The notes under the pieces were generated by a model, which saw only the letters and a program-made list of their open reading frames with translations, had not been told where the DNA came from and searched no databases. Positions 33,692 through 43,534 of a stretch of DNA of 64,000 nucleotides are shown one piece after another (the stretch's first letter is position 1; every line of letters starts with the position of its first letter). The translations under genes and the position numbers were made by a program. Source of the DNA: Omphalotus guepiniiformis (Eukaryota; Basidiomycota; Agaricomycetes; Agaricales; Omphalotaceae). The DNA lies in the NCBI GenBank assembly GCA_028554645.1, contig JAQOOI010000051.1:366082-430081 (forward strand), written 5' to 3'.

Positions 33692-35155
33692 TTAGTTTCC
33701 CGACTGGCTCAAGTAAGAAGCCTGACCATTTGAAGTCTGGCTTTTATCCTGATTTTCAATTCTGTCCAATCTTTCTGAAATCTTCAACAAGGTGTTGGTA
33801 AAGACTGACATATCAAAACTATTATGTTGAGATTCAGAAGGTCCACTAGGCATATTATATCCCATGTCACTTTCTTCTGCAAAGATGAAGGCATTTTTGC
33901 CAACTTCCTTATCCCAACCTTTTTGTTTAGCAATAGCTTCAATTTTGTCCTTTCTAGAAGAATTCATATCACCAGATGGAGCAACTTGTCCATCTTTCAT
34001 GACTATCATTCCTCTTGCATTCCTAACTAAATATCCCTTCTCAAACTGTGATTTCTGGTGAGGACAATTTGTAGCAATATGCCCTTTCTCACCACAGAAA
34101 TAACAAGAATATTCTGTAGGTCCTTGTGGGTTTGCATATCTATTACCACGGTTCTGACCCATAGCAATAGATTGCATGTGTGGTATATTCATACCATTGT
34201 TACCACCTAATGTTTCTGCAAGAACTTTTTGAACTTGAGAGATCAAGGTAGCTTGATTCTCTTCAAATCTAGATTGCACCTGTTTCAAGGCAACTTCATG
34301 CCTATCCATTGTATCAGCAATCTTTCTTTCAAATTCATTCTTCTCAACATTCTCCCTTTTAATATTAAAAGGTGTGTAACTTCTTTCTCTTTCTGTTTCA
34401 GAAGCTAGAGACATGCCGACTATTGCAAAACCATCATCCATGTTATTCTCACAGATGTGGGCAGCAGCAGCTATCACATCCTCAATAGGATACTTGTCTT
34501 CCCTTCTTCTAGGATTATCTGGATTAGCTATATAAGTCTTTTCCAGTCTATCCTTTACTTTATCCCAGAAAGCAGGTTCTAAGGATCTGCCAAACAGAGT
34601 TACTGCCTCTAAGTTAGAGATAACAGCCGGTGGCTTTGCAGCTTTCTTATACTCATATTCAAACAGCCTTTTGAACTTGAAGAACTTATCAAAGTTCTTC
34701 AATGGAATATATGCATACTCTGAATTTAACTTTCTTAACTTGGTCAGAGAACCTCCTTCTTCTAAAGAAGACTCTGGAAAGTTTTGTTTCAAAGCATCTT
34801 TGAATGTTCCCCACTTTCTACTTTTTGTTTCAGGGTAAGCTTCAACCCTTTTCTTTGTATCATGAGTCATCCAGTCTGTAGCTAAGTAAATCTTTGCTGC
34901 ATCATTTTTAATTCCCATTTTCAGGAATATTTCTTCCACTTGTTCCAACCAGCTTATCAAACTGCCAGGATCTACATGGTCAAAGATAGGTGCCATTTTT
35001 GATTTCTTAGGAAGCTTATCATTCTGGATTTCCTTCAATGCTTCTGGGGAAAGTTCATGAACTCCCACCAAAGTTGTCCTTGTATTATCATTGTTTCTGG
35101 GTATATCATCATCTCCTCTACTTGGACCAGCACCAGTAGTACTAGTAGCAGGCAT
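33692..35155 (-). CDS. gag: element A Gag with zinc knuckle
   Basis: 487 residues from ATG 35,155 to TAA 33,692. The centre has the typical capsid-like retrotransposon gag helices (ISWLEQVEEIFLKMGI, AKIYLATDWM, WGTFKDALKQNFPES). A CCHC zinc knuckle (CYFCGEKGHIATNC) lies near residue 370, and the C-terminus is polar. It assembles the particle and packages RNA. The reading frame stays open for about 117 codons upstream of the first ATG (to a TGA at 35,507-35,509), with a basic Ser/Lys-rich, plausibly coding sequence, so initiation could be at a non-AUG codon or upstream of a splice. The final codons are GGA AAC TAA, part of the frameshift heptamer. Confidence 0.92.
   Translation of the reverse strand: MPATSTTGAGPSRGDDDIPRNNDNTRTTLVGVHELSPEALKEIQNDKLPKKSKMAPIFDHVDPGSLISWLEQVEEIFLKMGIKNDAAKIYLATDWMTHDTKKRVEAYPETKSRKWGTFKDALKQNFPESSLEEGGSLTKLRKLNSEYAYIPLKNFDKFFKFKRLFEYEYKKAAKPPAVISNLEAVTLFGRSLEPAFWDKVKDRLEKTYIANPDNPRRREDKYPIEDVIAAAAHICENNMDDGFAIVGMSLASETERERSYTPFNIKRENVEKNEFERKIADTMDRHEVALKQVQSRFEENQATLISQVQKVLAETLGGNNGMNIPHMQSIAMGQNRGNRYANPQGPTEYSCYFCGEKGHIATNCPHQKSQFEKGYLVRNARGMIVMKDGQVAPSGDMNSSRKDKIEAIAKQKGWDKEVGKNAFIFAEESDMGYNMPSGPSESQHNSFDMSVFTNTLLKISERLDRIENQDKSQTSNGQASYLSQSGN
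33695..33701 (-). promoter_or_regulatory. predicted gag-pro -1 frameshift heptamer
   Basis: Minus strand G GGA AAC directly followed by the gag stop TAA. G GGA AAC is a known -1 slippery heptamer (X XXY YYZ). After slippage the frame reads K L S V P and then the protease ATG ATG, with no stop. Confidence 0.75.
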
Positions 35156-35660
35156 AGTAGTAACTTCTCTGAAACTCTTTTTAGATTTTTGTGCTGAAGC
35201 AGGTAGCCTATAAGACTTTCCAAATCCAACAGTAGATTTAGGCGGACGTAAACGATCAAATTCACCGGGTATGAACTCCCGATTATTGTCAGATGACAGA
35301 ACAAAAGAACCAGGTAATACCGGATCAACACTTTCAGGCTCTGGTACTGATTTCCCTTTGCCCTTAGATGCGGAACTAGTAACACTTCTTTCTCTTGTAG
35401 AAGATCTGGATTGAAAGTTTAAAACTTCTTCACCAGCTCTTTGGGAATTCTTTGTCTGACGTTTTGGTTTAGGTTTGCTAGGTCCACTAATTTTGACCAG
35501 TGAACTTCACAATCCAAAATTAAAGCAAAAGCTCTATGTAGCACTGTATAGAACAAAACAGTACTTTATTGCACAACACAAATCTCCTTGTAATTCAAAC
35601 GGTAAAATTCCGTTAGAAAGCCACGAATTCGTCCCTCACGAAGTCAATTTGTACTTTTGA

Positions 35661-35678
35661 CCCTCGCGGTGGGCTCCA
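35661..35678 (-). other. element A primer-binding site, tRNA-Lys-like
   Basis: Two bases inside the 5' LTR the minus strand reads TGGAGCCCACCGCGAGGG, complementary to a tRNA 3' end ...GGUGGGCUCCA. The U discriminator and GGGCUCCA end match fungal tRNA-Lys(CUU); the exact isoacceptor is inferred. Confidence 0.65.
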
Positions 35679-35680
35679 GA

Positions 35681-37060
35681 TGATGAGAATGAATCGGGGA
35701 AATGAACTGCTAAAGGGCTAATGAACAAAAAACCAAAAAAAACAACCAAAACAACCAAGTCACTCGAAAGGTGCGAGTCTGAGGGGGCGTTGTCGAAGGT
35801 TCCGCACGACCAAACTTATGGCTTCTTTATTAGAACTTTATATCTTTATCACAAGAACTTTATAGCTGAGCTTTTAAAATGCACTAAGGCAAAAAGTAGC
35901 ACAAGACGGTTTTGAACAAGACAGGTGTTCACTGCACAATCACAACCAATTGACCACAAGATCAAACAACCAATTCCAATAACACAACCAGTTCAATTCA
36001 ACCAACAATGATCTTTATACAATATCGCAATAAACACCGGACTATAAACAGACCAGGGCAACTTTATGTTTTTGGTAGGATTTCCCTTCACAGGCACGAT
36101 TCACGTTATAAAGACGATCCCCAGTGACCCTGTGACTCTATGGTACTCTCCTGGATTTTCTCTCTCCAGGTTACTGCCCTTTTATACATACTGCCAGTCC
36201 AAAATTAATAAAAACGGAAATTATAGCTAAACTGTCCTGTTTTATATATATACCTATATCCGTGTATGTAGGTTGTAAGTATCTGTGTCAAGTATGTCCA
36301 TTATTACTTGTATAGATCTATTTTATGAGGCAAAACCTCAAAAATGCGTTTTAATTCCATTATTTTTATTATAGTCAATATTCAGCCCCTTTATTTCATT
36401 TTTACGGATTTCCTTGACATTTCTCGGGCATCCGGGTTCCATAGGATTAATCACCTGATAGAAATTATACCCCTCAAAGTATCACATTGTTTCGTTAAAG
36501 GAACTCCTTCAATTCAGTAGTATTCCGAGAAATTTTACTGATCGAGTTTTTACACCTCCTAACCGGTTTCTTGTCAAGCAATTTTCACCGGACAATTAAT
36601 CGAAGCAAATTTCCTCGATCAACTTTTGTTCCTGGCGATTAATTAAGGAGTAAATACCCCAAAACTATTCTAGATCCATTATTTCGACTCTATTTCGCGT
36701 CCCATCCATTTTTAGTTTCCGCCGGGTTTTTATTCTTTATTGACCGGAGGAAGATGTTCCCCTAATAGTTATATGATGCAATTGACGTTGTGATGTCAGA
36801 GTTCTCGTTACGAGATTGGGTGAGTCTGATTCAACAGTGGATGGCTATTGAACAATTCTCTACATCACAACTGTACTGACTAGCCTAGAACCTTGATACA
36901 CATGTTGTACCGTAGGTAATAGAACATGCTTTATTACTCAAATCACAACACATTTTGATTGACAAGGCGGGCACCTTTCAACCCTCTAATACCTCACTGC
37001 AAATGCCTAAAATGATTAATCACCTGGCTTTTAATGCAGATGCCGAAAATCGGCGCATCA
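35681..37060 (-). repeat. element A 5' LTR
   Basis: 1380 bases, TGATGAGAATGAATCGGGG...GGCGCATCA on the plus strand. It is flanked on the right by the duplicated CCGG and then the remaining part of element B's LTR. Confidence 0.95.
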
Positions 37061-37064
37061 CCGG

Positions 37065-37235
37065 GTGCAGCACGGGGGGCAGTATCGAAATAATACTGCC
37101 TACCGGGTGAAGTCTTGTTGCCGGAGCAATTCGGAGCTCCTGGTTTATCTTGTCTTGTTCCTTTCGAACTCCTTCTCTTGGACCTCCTCGGAGGTCCTCG
37201 TTCTCTTACCGTCTCTAGTCCGCACGGACTTAACA
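37065..37235 (+). repeat. element B 5' LTR, second part
   Basis: Bases 370-540 of the B LTR, identical to 43,004-43,174, ending GGACTTAACA. Together with 21,976-22,344 it gives exactly 540 bases, the length of the 3' LTR. Confidence 0.92.
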
Positions 37236-37270
37236 GTATTTAAAACTCTTCTCTGTGCTGCTATTTGATC

Positions 37271-37498
37271 ATGTCACAACATCCTACAAACCCTTTACTT
37301 GAGGCTTCACAGTCTCATGCACCATTTTACCAAGGTCGCGATCCCAATGCTCTTTGTGAGCGGCGGAGATCCGGTCTGTACTCAGTTCGCGCAAGCGAAT
37401 TCGTCTCACCAAGCCGAGGCTCACGCCTTTCTCAACAACCTCCGGGAATCTCTAGCTTCAGACCCGGAGTCCAAGGCAGGTATGTCACTTGCCAATGA
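37271..37498 (+). pseudogene. element B leader remnant before integrase
   Basis: An ATG at 37,271 opens MSQHPTNPLLEASQSHAPF, plausibly the start of Gag. The frame then changes; the overlapping frame carries AFLNNLRESLASDPESKA, like the spacer between RNase H and integrase. This looks like a deletion joint that removed Gag, protease, RT and RNase H. The assignment is inference. Confidence 0.4.
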
Positions 37499-38899
37499 GA
37501 TGCTAACAAACGTTGGACTTTAGACAACTCCGGACAACTCCGGCTCGACGGTCGCATTTATGTTCCAGATTCGGGTGACCTACGGCTTCAGGTACTTCGA
37601 TATTTCCATGACCATCCACTCTCGGGACACTTTGGGCAGAACCGGACACTCGAGGTCATCCGAAGACAGTATACCTGGCCTCGGATCCGAGAGTTTGTTC
37701 GATCCTACATGCAATCTTGCACTGTTTGCGGTCGCAACAAGAGCCGTAGACACCGTCCTTATGGTCTTCTTCAACCTCTCCCAGTACCGGAACGTCCTTG
37801 GGATTCCATATCCATGGACTTCATTGAACAACTTCCGGACTCTCATGGCTTTACAGCCATCCTAGTCGTAGTAGACAGGGCATCTAAGCAAGCCATTTTT
37901 ATTCCTACTTTTGACACCATAACCTCCGAACAGCTAGCCCAACTTTTTGTCCTTCACGTATTCTCCAAACACGGTGTTCCTCGGCACGTCACCTCCGACT
38001 GGGGCTCCGAGTTTGTCTCGCAGTTTTTTAGGGCTTTAGGTAAAGCGTTGCAGATGGAGCTTCATTACACCTCCGGTTATCATCCGGAGGCTGATGGACA
38101 AACTGAACGAGCTAACCAAACTCTGGAACAGTACATCCGAATTTATTGTTCTTACCAACAGGATGACTGGGATGAACTCTTGGCCATTGCAGAGTTTGCT
38201 TACAATAATGCTCCAAACGGCTCCACTGGCATTTCGCCCTTCTTTGCCAACAAAGGTTATCACCCAAACCTTTCAATACATCCGGAATACGACCTCGCAT
38301 CCGACCGGGCTCGACAGTTTGTGGTCAACCTTGACGAGCTACACACTTTTCTACGCAATGAGATTACTCTTGCTCAGACTCGTTACAAGGAACAAGCTGA
38401 CCGGCGGAGGTCCTCGGCTCCGGAATTTCCCATTGGCTCAGAAGTATATCTTAACGCTAAGCACATTCGTTCTACCCGTCCTACAGCTAAATTTTCCGAG
38501 AAATATCTAGGACCATTTAAAATTCTAGCTCGACCTAGTAACCTTGCCTATACACTACAGCTTCCGGACTACCTCCGGTCCGTACATCCAGTATTTCATG
38601 TCTCTCAACTCAAACCAGCACCTCCCAACACCATCTCTAACCGCACACAACCTCCGCCTCCTCCAGTTGAGGTCAACGGTGAAGTTGAATACGAGATCGC
38701 TCAGATACTGGACTCCAAGTTGGACCGGAGACGCCGGAAATGTCCGCTATTGTACTATGTCCAATGGCTTGGTTATGAAGGAACAGATGAAGAATTCTCG
38801 TGGGTCTTAGCTGATGAACTCACGGCTGAAGACTACATCCAGGATTTCCATGTCCGATATCCGGACAAACCTGGACCTCTGTCGAAGTTGATAATCTGA
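37499..38899 (+). CDS. element B integrase with chromodomain (partial Pol)
   Basis: Open frame from 37,499 to the stop at 38,899, with no start codon of its own near the beginning; it is the 3' part of a Pol polyprotein. Order: zinc-binding HHCC (YFHDHPLSGHFG ... SCTVCGRNK), integrase core with catalytic Asp in ISMDFIEQLP, Asp in TSDWGSEF and Glu in TERANQTLEQY, a GPF/Y-like LGPFKIL segment, and a C-terminal chromodomain (YEIAQILDSK ... YYVQWLGYEGTDEEFSWV). The chromodomain defines chromoviruses and directs insertion to modified chromatin. The frame is intact, but all upstream Pol domains are deleted. Confidence 0.92.
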   Translation, partial: DANKRWTLDNSGQLRLDGRIYVPDSGDLRLQVLRYFHDHPLSGHFGQNRTLEVIRRQYTWPRIREFVRSYMQSCTVCGRNKSRRHRPYGLLQPLPVPERPWDSISMDFIEQLPDSHGFTAILVVVDRASKQAIFIPTFDTITSEQLAQLFVLHVFSKHGVPRHVTSDWGSEFVSQFFRALGKALQMELHYTSGYHPEADGQTERANQTLEQYIRIYCSYQQDDWDELLAIAEFAYNNAPNGSTGISPFFANKGYHPNLSIHPEYDLASDRARQFVVNLDELHTFLRNEITLAQTRYKEQADRRRSSAPEFPIGSEVYLNAKHIRSTRPTAKFSEKYLGPFKILARPSNLAYTLQLPDYLRSVHPVFHVSQLKPAPPNTISNRTQPPPPPVEVNGEVEYEIAQILDSKLDRRRRKCPLLYYVQWLGYEGTDEEFSWVLADELTAEDYIQDFHVRYPDKPGPLSKLII

Positions 38900-39090
38900 T
38901 CGGACATCCTCGGATGTTGACGGTCTTGGTGTTTCTTTCTTTTTACAATTTCTATCTTTCTCTTACCATCACGCTTATCTCATCGTAAAAAACAGACATT
39001 CATTTATATACAAACAAAACAAAAAAGCTATCAAGAAAAAACAAAAGATATTACAACACCATTTCTTTTCTATTTACATGTCATTCCTAT

Positions 39091-39537
39091 CTACGTCCTA
39101 CTCGGGCCTCCGCGCTCTTCCCGTCGTCCTTCAATTTCTTTTCGCCTCTCTGCGAACATTTCTCGCTCCTCCGAGGTATAGCGAGGATTTGTTTCCTCCT
39201 CTGTTCTAATCCTCTCTACCGGGACTTCTCGGACGCCCGTGTAGATTTCGTCCACTTGCTCAAAAAATTCAGTCAACTGGGCGGCCTCTCCGCCCAGTAC
39301 TCCTTGGACCATCCTACTGTTCATGACACTAGGAAGGGTTGGCTCCCGGACCTCCGGACGAGCATCCGATCGCTCTGCCTGGTCGCGCTCCCAAGCGAAG
39401 TGTAGTTCCTGGCCCATCTCGGCGAGCTGGATTGAGGCGTTGATTATCGCCTGGTTCATGATGTACGACCCCTGCATAGGAGTCGTGGCACCCATTGCCA
39501 TTCCCAAGGCAAGGGCCCAATCGCGGTGTCGCGTCAA
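39091..39537 (-). CDS. opposite-strand gene of element B, probable 3' exon
   Basis: 148 residues, starting TRHRDWALALGMAMG, with charged helical segments and a Glu/Arg-rich end (FAERRKEIEGRREERGG). It probably continues the Cys-cluster gene at 41,306-42,426, from which it is separated by about 1.77 kb of AT-rich DNA. The join is not proven, and the frames do not match if the insert is simply removed. No known domain. Confidence 0.45.
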   Translation of the reverse strand: MTRHRDWALALGMAMGATTPMQGSYIMNQAIINASIQLAEMGQELHFAWERDQAERSDARPEVREPTLPSVMNSRMVQGVLGGEAAQLTEFFEQVDEIYTGVREVPVERIRTEEETNPRYTSEEREMFAERRKEIEGRREERGGPSRT

Positions 39538-41305
39538 AAAGCCTTTCAGTACTGAAATCTATCAGATTGAAGTAAATATGGAATGTTCAAGCATTGGAAA
39601 CTGAACATAAAGGATTAGAGTCACCCCAGACTGCTAGTTAAGACATGAAACATACTTGTACTCACAATACCTAAGTGTAGTGTTTGCTACAGTACTGAAT
39701 CTGGTACTAAGCAACTGTGACCAATGGGTTATACAAAGAGATACTAGTTATGCCTCTCCAGATGTGTTGGAATTCCAATGTTCCATACCAGATTGAGTTG
39801 GTCAGACCCACCCTCTAATAACTAGAGACTCTACCAAGTATTGTTGACTGTAATCCAAGGGGTTGATGGATTTTCACTTCAATTGAACAACTATCTAAGT
39901 CCTTTGGACTGATCAAAAGTTCCAGCTGGTCTTGCTAACTAAGTTGGCACTATAAGATTGAATGCTGAGAATATGGGCAATCTTGAAGATTGTATTACCA
40001 GAGAAATATTGTACATTGAGTACTATGTGGATATAATGTCACTGAGATGAAATGCCAATCTGTGTAATAATGGAAGTAGATTCAAAAGTTACATCTGCAT
40101 AAATGAGTTAGATACTCAATACTCATGCTGGAAGGAGTTAGATACTGAAAATGAGTATCTCTCTGGATCTGAGTATCTCTCTGAAATTCAGTAACCCTCT
40201 GAACTTGATGAAAGACAAAGGCGCTCTAATGGGAGGTCTTAGACGAAACTATGGGATAGAATACTGTCCTAGGAGAAGCTGAGAGCTATCCTAAACAAGG
40301 AATATAACCTGAGTACAAATCTGACCAAAAAAGAGATGTATAAGGGTAAAACTTGAAATAAACAGTTACTGTACCTTACTGTGGCTGATAGAAACGATGA
40401 AGCATGGTCTAGATAAGCTCTAGAGCTTCTACACAACTCCTAATGCTGCCCTAGTAGAGGAGAATGTGCCAATTTTGGAGAAACTTATAGGGGACCAGAT
40501 TTGCAATGCACTAAGGAGAATGTCACCTGTCAGGATACTGGTTGCTATTTACAGGATCTGGACCTTTATTTAGATACCCTGGGTACGCCCTAACACACCT
40601 AGAACGCGGACAAAGCGATATATTTCTGTTTTTATACCAATCTATACCCAAAGTTCCTACATTTTGACTATCTAACTGGAAAATTACCTAGAAAACTACC
40701 TAAAAAGAATCCAATCTCTGCTCAATTGATACTTACTTACTTTTGACTCATTTACTGTTCAGATTACTCTTTTAATTTCGAGATATATGTTTGATTTTAT
40801 GATTTAGTATATATAGCTTACAGAGTATCTATTTAGATTTTCTTAAGCAAGTACTGCCCAAAGCTACAAGCCAAAGCAGGAAAACCTTCTTAGACGAAAT
40901 ATAGCCTGGCTCTTTAGAGTTCAGTTCGAGAAATATCCAGTTGTGAAAACTTCTGTAAAGTCCCTTGTGGCAGATAAATTGAAAGAGATACTGAATCTTT
41001 GCTGAAACTGCTGTTCTGTCTGTGCTGAATCTGCCTGCTGAAACTGTCTGTGCTGCATCTGAAACTGTTCCCTGCATTGTCTGACCATTGGATCGAGTTT
41101 AAACATCGAGATTGATTGTCCTGAATCCCTCCTGAACCCTGAAAACCACCCTTACCTTCTGTCTGAATCTTGTGTTTTGAGATACCCTCTGCCATTTTTC
41201 ACCCAGATTGAGATAAAGACATCTGTAACCCTGCAGATTCGAAGTTCAATTGTTGCGTCTAACTGTGCGGAATCTCTGACAACGCCAGTCACACCTCACC
41301 CTACA
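39538..41305. other. AT-rich insert within the opposite-strand gene of element B
   Basis: No supported ORF. Base composition differs from the GC-richer flanks, and it contains short tandem GAGTATCTCTCT-type repeats near 40,150-40,200. GTCA occurs at both apparent borders (about 39,533 and 41,370), weak evidence for an inserted element. No clear terminal repeats were seen. Confidence 0.4.
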
Positions 41306-42426
41306 TCATTTTGATTTGAGTTGGATTGTGCTCATTTGAGTATCTCTCTCGTTCATTTCATAGTCACTACAGCGGGTTCGCTCCGCCAAGAAAACACCCC
41401 AACTAGAGACCTCTTCTCTAGTTGAGTAGACGGCGGCGTCCACATCGTCGATCCGCCGGTTGACCAGGTCCAACTCAGAGAGCTCCGCGGAGTCCCGCGG
41501 TTCTCCGGCTCGTCCCTCGACCTTCTTCTCTAACCTAGCTAACCTGGACAGTATTTCTTCATTTTGCTGCATAAGCAGCTCGAGGGAAGCCGGAGAAAAG
41601 GAAGTGGTGGTGGTGCTCGGAGCACCGACTCGCTCTGAAAACGAGCATTTTGATTTTTGTTTCCTGCATTCTTCGCAGGAGGTGGATTTGATGTTCCGAG
41701 GGCGCCCGGAACAGTGGTATTGTTGTGCCCGGCACTGCAGGCAGGCGGGTCGGGAGCTAGGAGCTCCATTTTGTTCTTCTTCTTCTTTTTCATCTGAAAT
41801 GACAATAGACTAAAATTTTGTTATAACTCAATTCCAATACTAGGTATTCATTTACTTACCACTGAAATCACGTTTTTTCTCTTTTTCTTAGGAGACCCAC
41901 CGGCCTCCGGTTCCTCTTGCGCTTTCCTCTTTCCGTCCCTCTTCTCCTTCCTTCTCCTCGCTTCCTCGGCCTTCTCAATAGCCCTCCTGGCTTTCTTCTC
42001 CTCCTCCGCCTCACTTTCCTCCTCGGCCCTCCGGTTCTCCTCGTCCAAGATTCTTTGCGCCTCCTCAACCTCTCTTCTCCTCCGCTCTCGCTCCTCCGCC
42101 CTCCACTTCTCTTGCGCCTCCTGACGCCACTCCTGAATCCTCTGGACTTCCTCCGTCCACTCATTCTTTGCCTTGTCATACTCGGCCCACTCCCTATCCT
42201 CCTCCTGTTCAACTAAAAAGGACATTGAGTATCGGACATCCGCGGACAGAAAAAACTCACCCATGGCAATTGCCAATTTGATTCTGTCATATTTCTCCGC
42301 ATTCTCCGGTGTTTTCCTGCGAGGCAACGCTGGCTTGACTCGGGGTTCAGGTTCCGGACGTCCGAATGGCGCCAGAAGGGGGTATTCGTTTTCGAAAGTT
42401 GGGGTGGTGGCTCGAGTTGCTGGCAT
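41306..42426 (-). CDS. opposite-strand gene of element B: Cys-cluster/coiled-coil protein
   Basis: Reads from ATG 42,426 (MPATRATTPTFENEYPLL) on the strand opposite to B's integrase. Exon 1 (to about 41,865) is dominated by a long Glu/Arg/Lys coiled coil and a basic NLS-like KKKRK. A GTAAGT...TTTCAG intron (about 41,803-41,860) leads to exon 2: an acidic run, then paired cysteine motifs C-x2-C-x6-C (CLQCRAQQYHC) and C-x2-C-x6-C (CEECRKQKSKC), followed by a heptad-rich segment (EEILSRLARLEKKVEG), with a stop at 41,306. The architecture parallels gene 1 of element A (charged region, then double Cys cluster). Likely a nucleic-acid- or protein-binding nuclear factor; role unknown. Confidence 0.72.
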
Positions 42427-42634
42427 CTTTGTGTTGAGGTTACGGGGTTGAAAGTGCGGGGTTGGGGGAACTTAGAGGTTTGCAAGCTAGGCTTTTATAT
42501 CAATCCATTGTTTGGCAGGATTTGGTCGATGTTGAAAATTCGGACACATCTCACTCCGAGGGGCAGGGTCGGACTTGGGACTTGGGACTTGGGACTTAGG
42601 GTTCTTGAGGGCAAGAACCCTAAGAGGGAGATAC

Positions 42635-43174
42635 TGTTACGGCTATGCGCCGGAACTCCGGGTCAGACCTCCGGTTTCTAGAACTTCTTTGATTTCTTCT
42701 TCCTGACATCTATTCAATCTTTCCATATGGTTCACTTTACAAATTCACGCTTTCCTATTCGCTTTTATTATTCTTTTCTACTCCGGACATCCGAACGTCG
42801 CCGACGTTCCATGTTCTTATTGTTCTTTAGTTTCATTCTTCTCACACTATTGTTTTATTACTCCGAGTATCTCCGGTAGAATACTCATATAAATACTTCA
42901 CGCTTATACTGTATATACTTTAGTTTTAAATCAATTTAGTCTCTGGACTACTATCTTGAATTTCTTGTCTGAACTCTCATCTCTCCTCGGACTTCCAATC
43001 CGGGTGCAGCACGGGGGGCAGTATCGAAATAATACTGCCTACCGGGTGAAGTCTTGTTGCCGGAGCAATTCGGAGCTCCTGGTTTATCTTGTCTTGTTCC
43101 TTTCGAACTCCTTCTCTTGGACCTCCTCGGAGGTCCTCGTTCTCTTACCGTCTCTAGTCCGCACGGACTTAACA
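42635..43174 (+). repeat. element B 3' LTR (holds the empty site of element A)
   Basis: 540 bases, TGTTACGGCTATG...GGACTTAACA, preceded by the purine tract AAGAGGGAGATAC. Around 42,990-43,010 it reads ACTTCCAATCCGGGTGCAGC, the uninterrupted target into which element A inserted in the 5' LTR. Confidence 0.95.
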
Positions 43175-43534
43175 CCATCCATTTTTAGTTTCCGCTGGGT
43201 TTTTAATCTTTATTGACTGGAGGAAGATGTTCCCCTAATTATTATATGATGCAATTGACGTTGTGATGTCAAAGTTCTCATTACGAGATTGGGTGAGTCT
43301 GATTCAACAGTGGATGGCTATTGAACAATTCTCTACATCACAACTATACTGACTAGCCTAGAATCTTGATACACATGTTGTACCGTAGGTAATAGAACAT
43401 GCTTTATTACTCAATTCACAACACATTTTGATTGACAAGGCGGGCACCTTTCAACCCTCTATATCCCTCACTGCAAATGCCTAAAGTGATTAGTCACCTG
43501 GCTTTCAATGCAGGTGCCGAAAATTGGCACATCA
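43175..43534 (-). repeat. decayed family-A LTR, part 2
   Basis: Continues 21,046-21,975 across element B, starting with the duplicated CCATC and ending AATTGGCACATCA. CpG sites are again often replaced (GCCGAAAATTGGCACATCA versus AATCGGCGCATCA). Confidence 0.88.

Larger units (their letters stand above)
22345..37060 (-). mobile_element. element A: full-length Ty3/gypsy-type LTR retrotransposon
   Basis: 14.7 kb, transcribed on the minus strand, with LTRs of 1377 and 1380 bases (TGATG...CATCA) that appear identical except for a poly-A tract. The 4-bp duplication CCGG is at 22,341-22,344 and 37,061-37,064; the empty site is preserved in B's 3' LTR near 43,000. Order: LTR, primer-binding site, Gag, protease, RT-RNaseH-integrase, then two opposite-strand spliced genes, polypurine tract, LTR. 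Integrase after RNase H places it with Ty3/gypsy. It is the youngest layer of the nest. Confidence 0.95.
21976..43174 (+). mobile_element. element B: deleted Ty3/gypsy chromovirus with nested element A
   Basis: 540-bp LTRs (TGTTA...TAACA) flank an internal region coding a chromodomain integrase; duplication CCATC flanks it (21,971-21,975 and 43,175-43,179). Its 5' LTR is split by element A. Only about 6.5 kb belongs to B. Gag, protease, RT and RNase H are missing: integrase coding begins about 260 bases after the 5' LTR. The rest of the interior carries an opposite-strand, intron-containing gene and a non-coding insert. It is non-autonomous. Confidence 0.9.

Noticed and set aside
35661..35678. 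A tRNA gene at the primer-binding site
   Set aside because: Only the 3' 18 bases match a tRNA; no cloverleaf is present upstream.
40140..40200. GAGTATCTCTCT repeats as a CRISPR-like array
   Set aside because: Units are short, few and irregular, and the organism is a eukaryote.
41917..42216. Leu/Pro-rich plus-strand ORF in element B
   Set aside because: Exact antisense of the Glu/Arg coiled coil; composition is a by-product.
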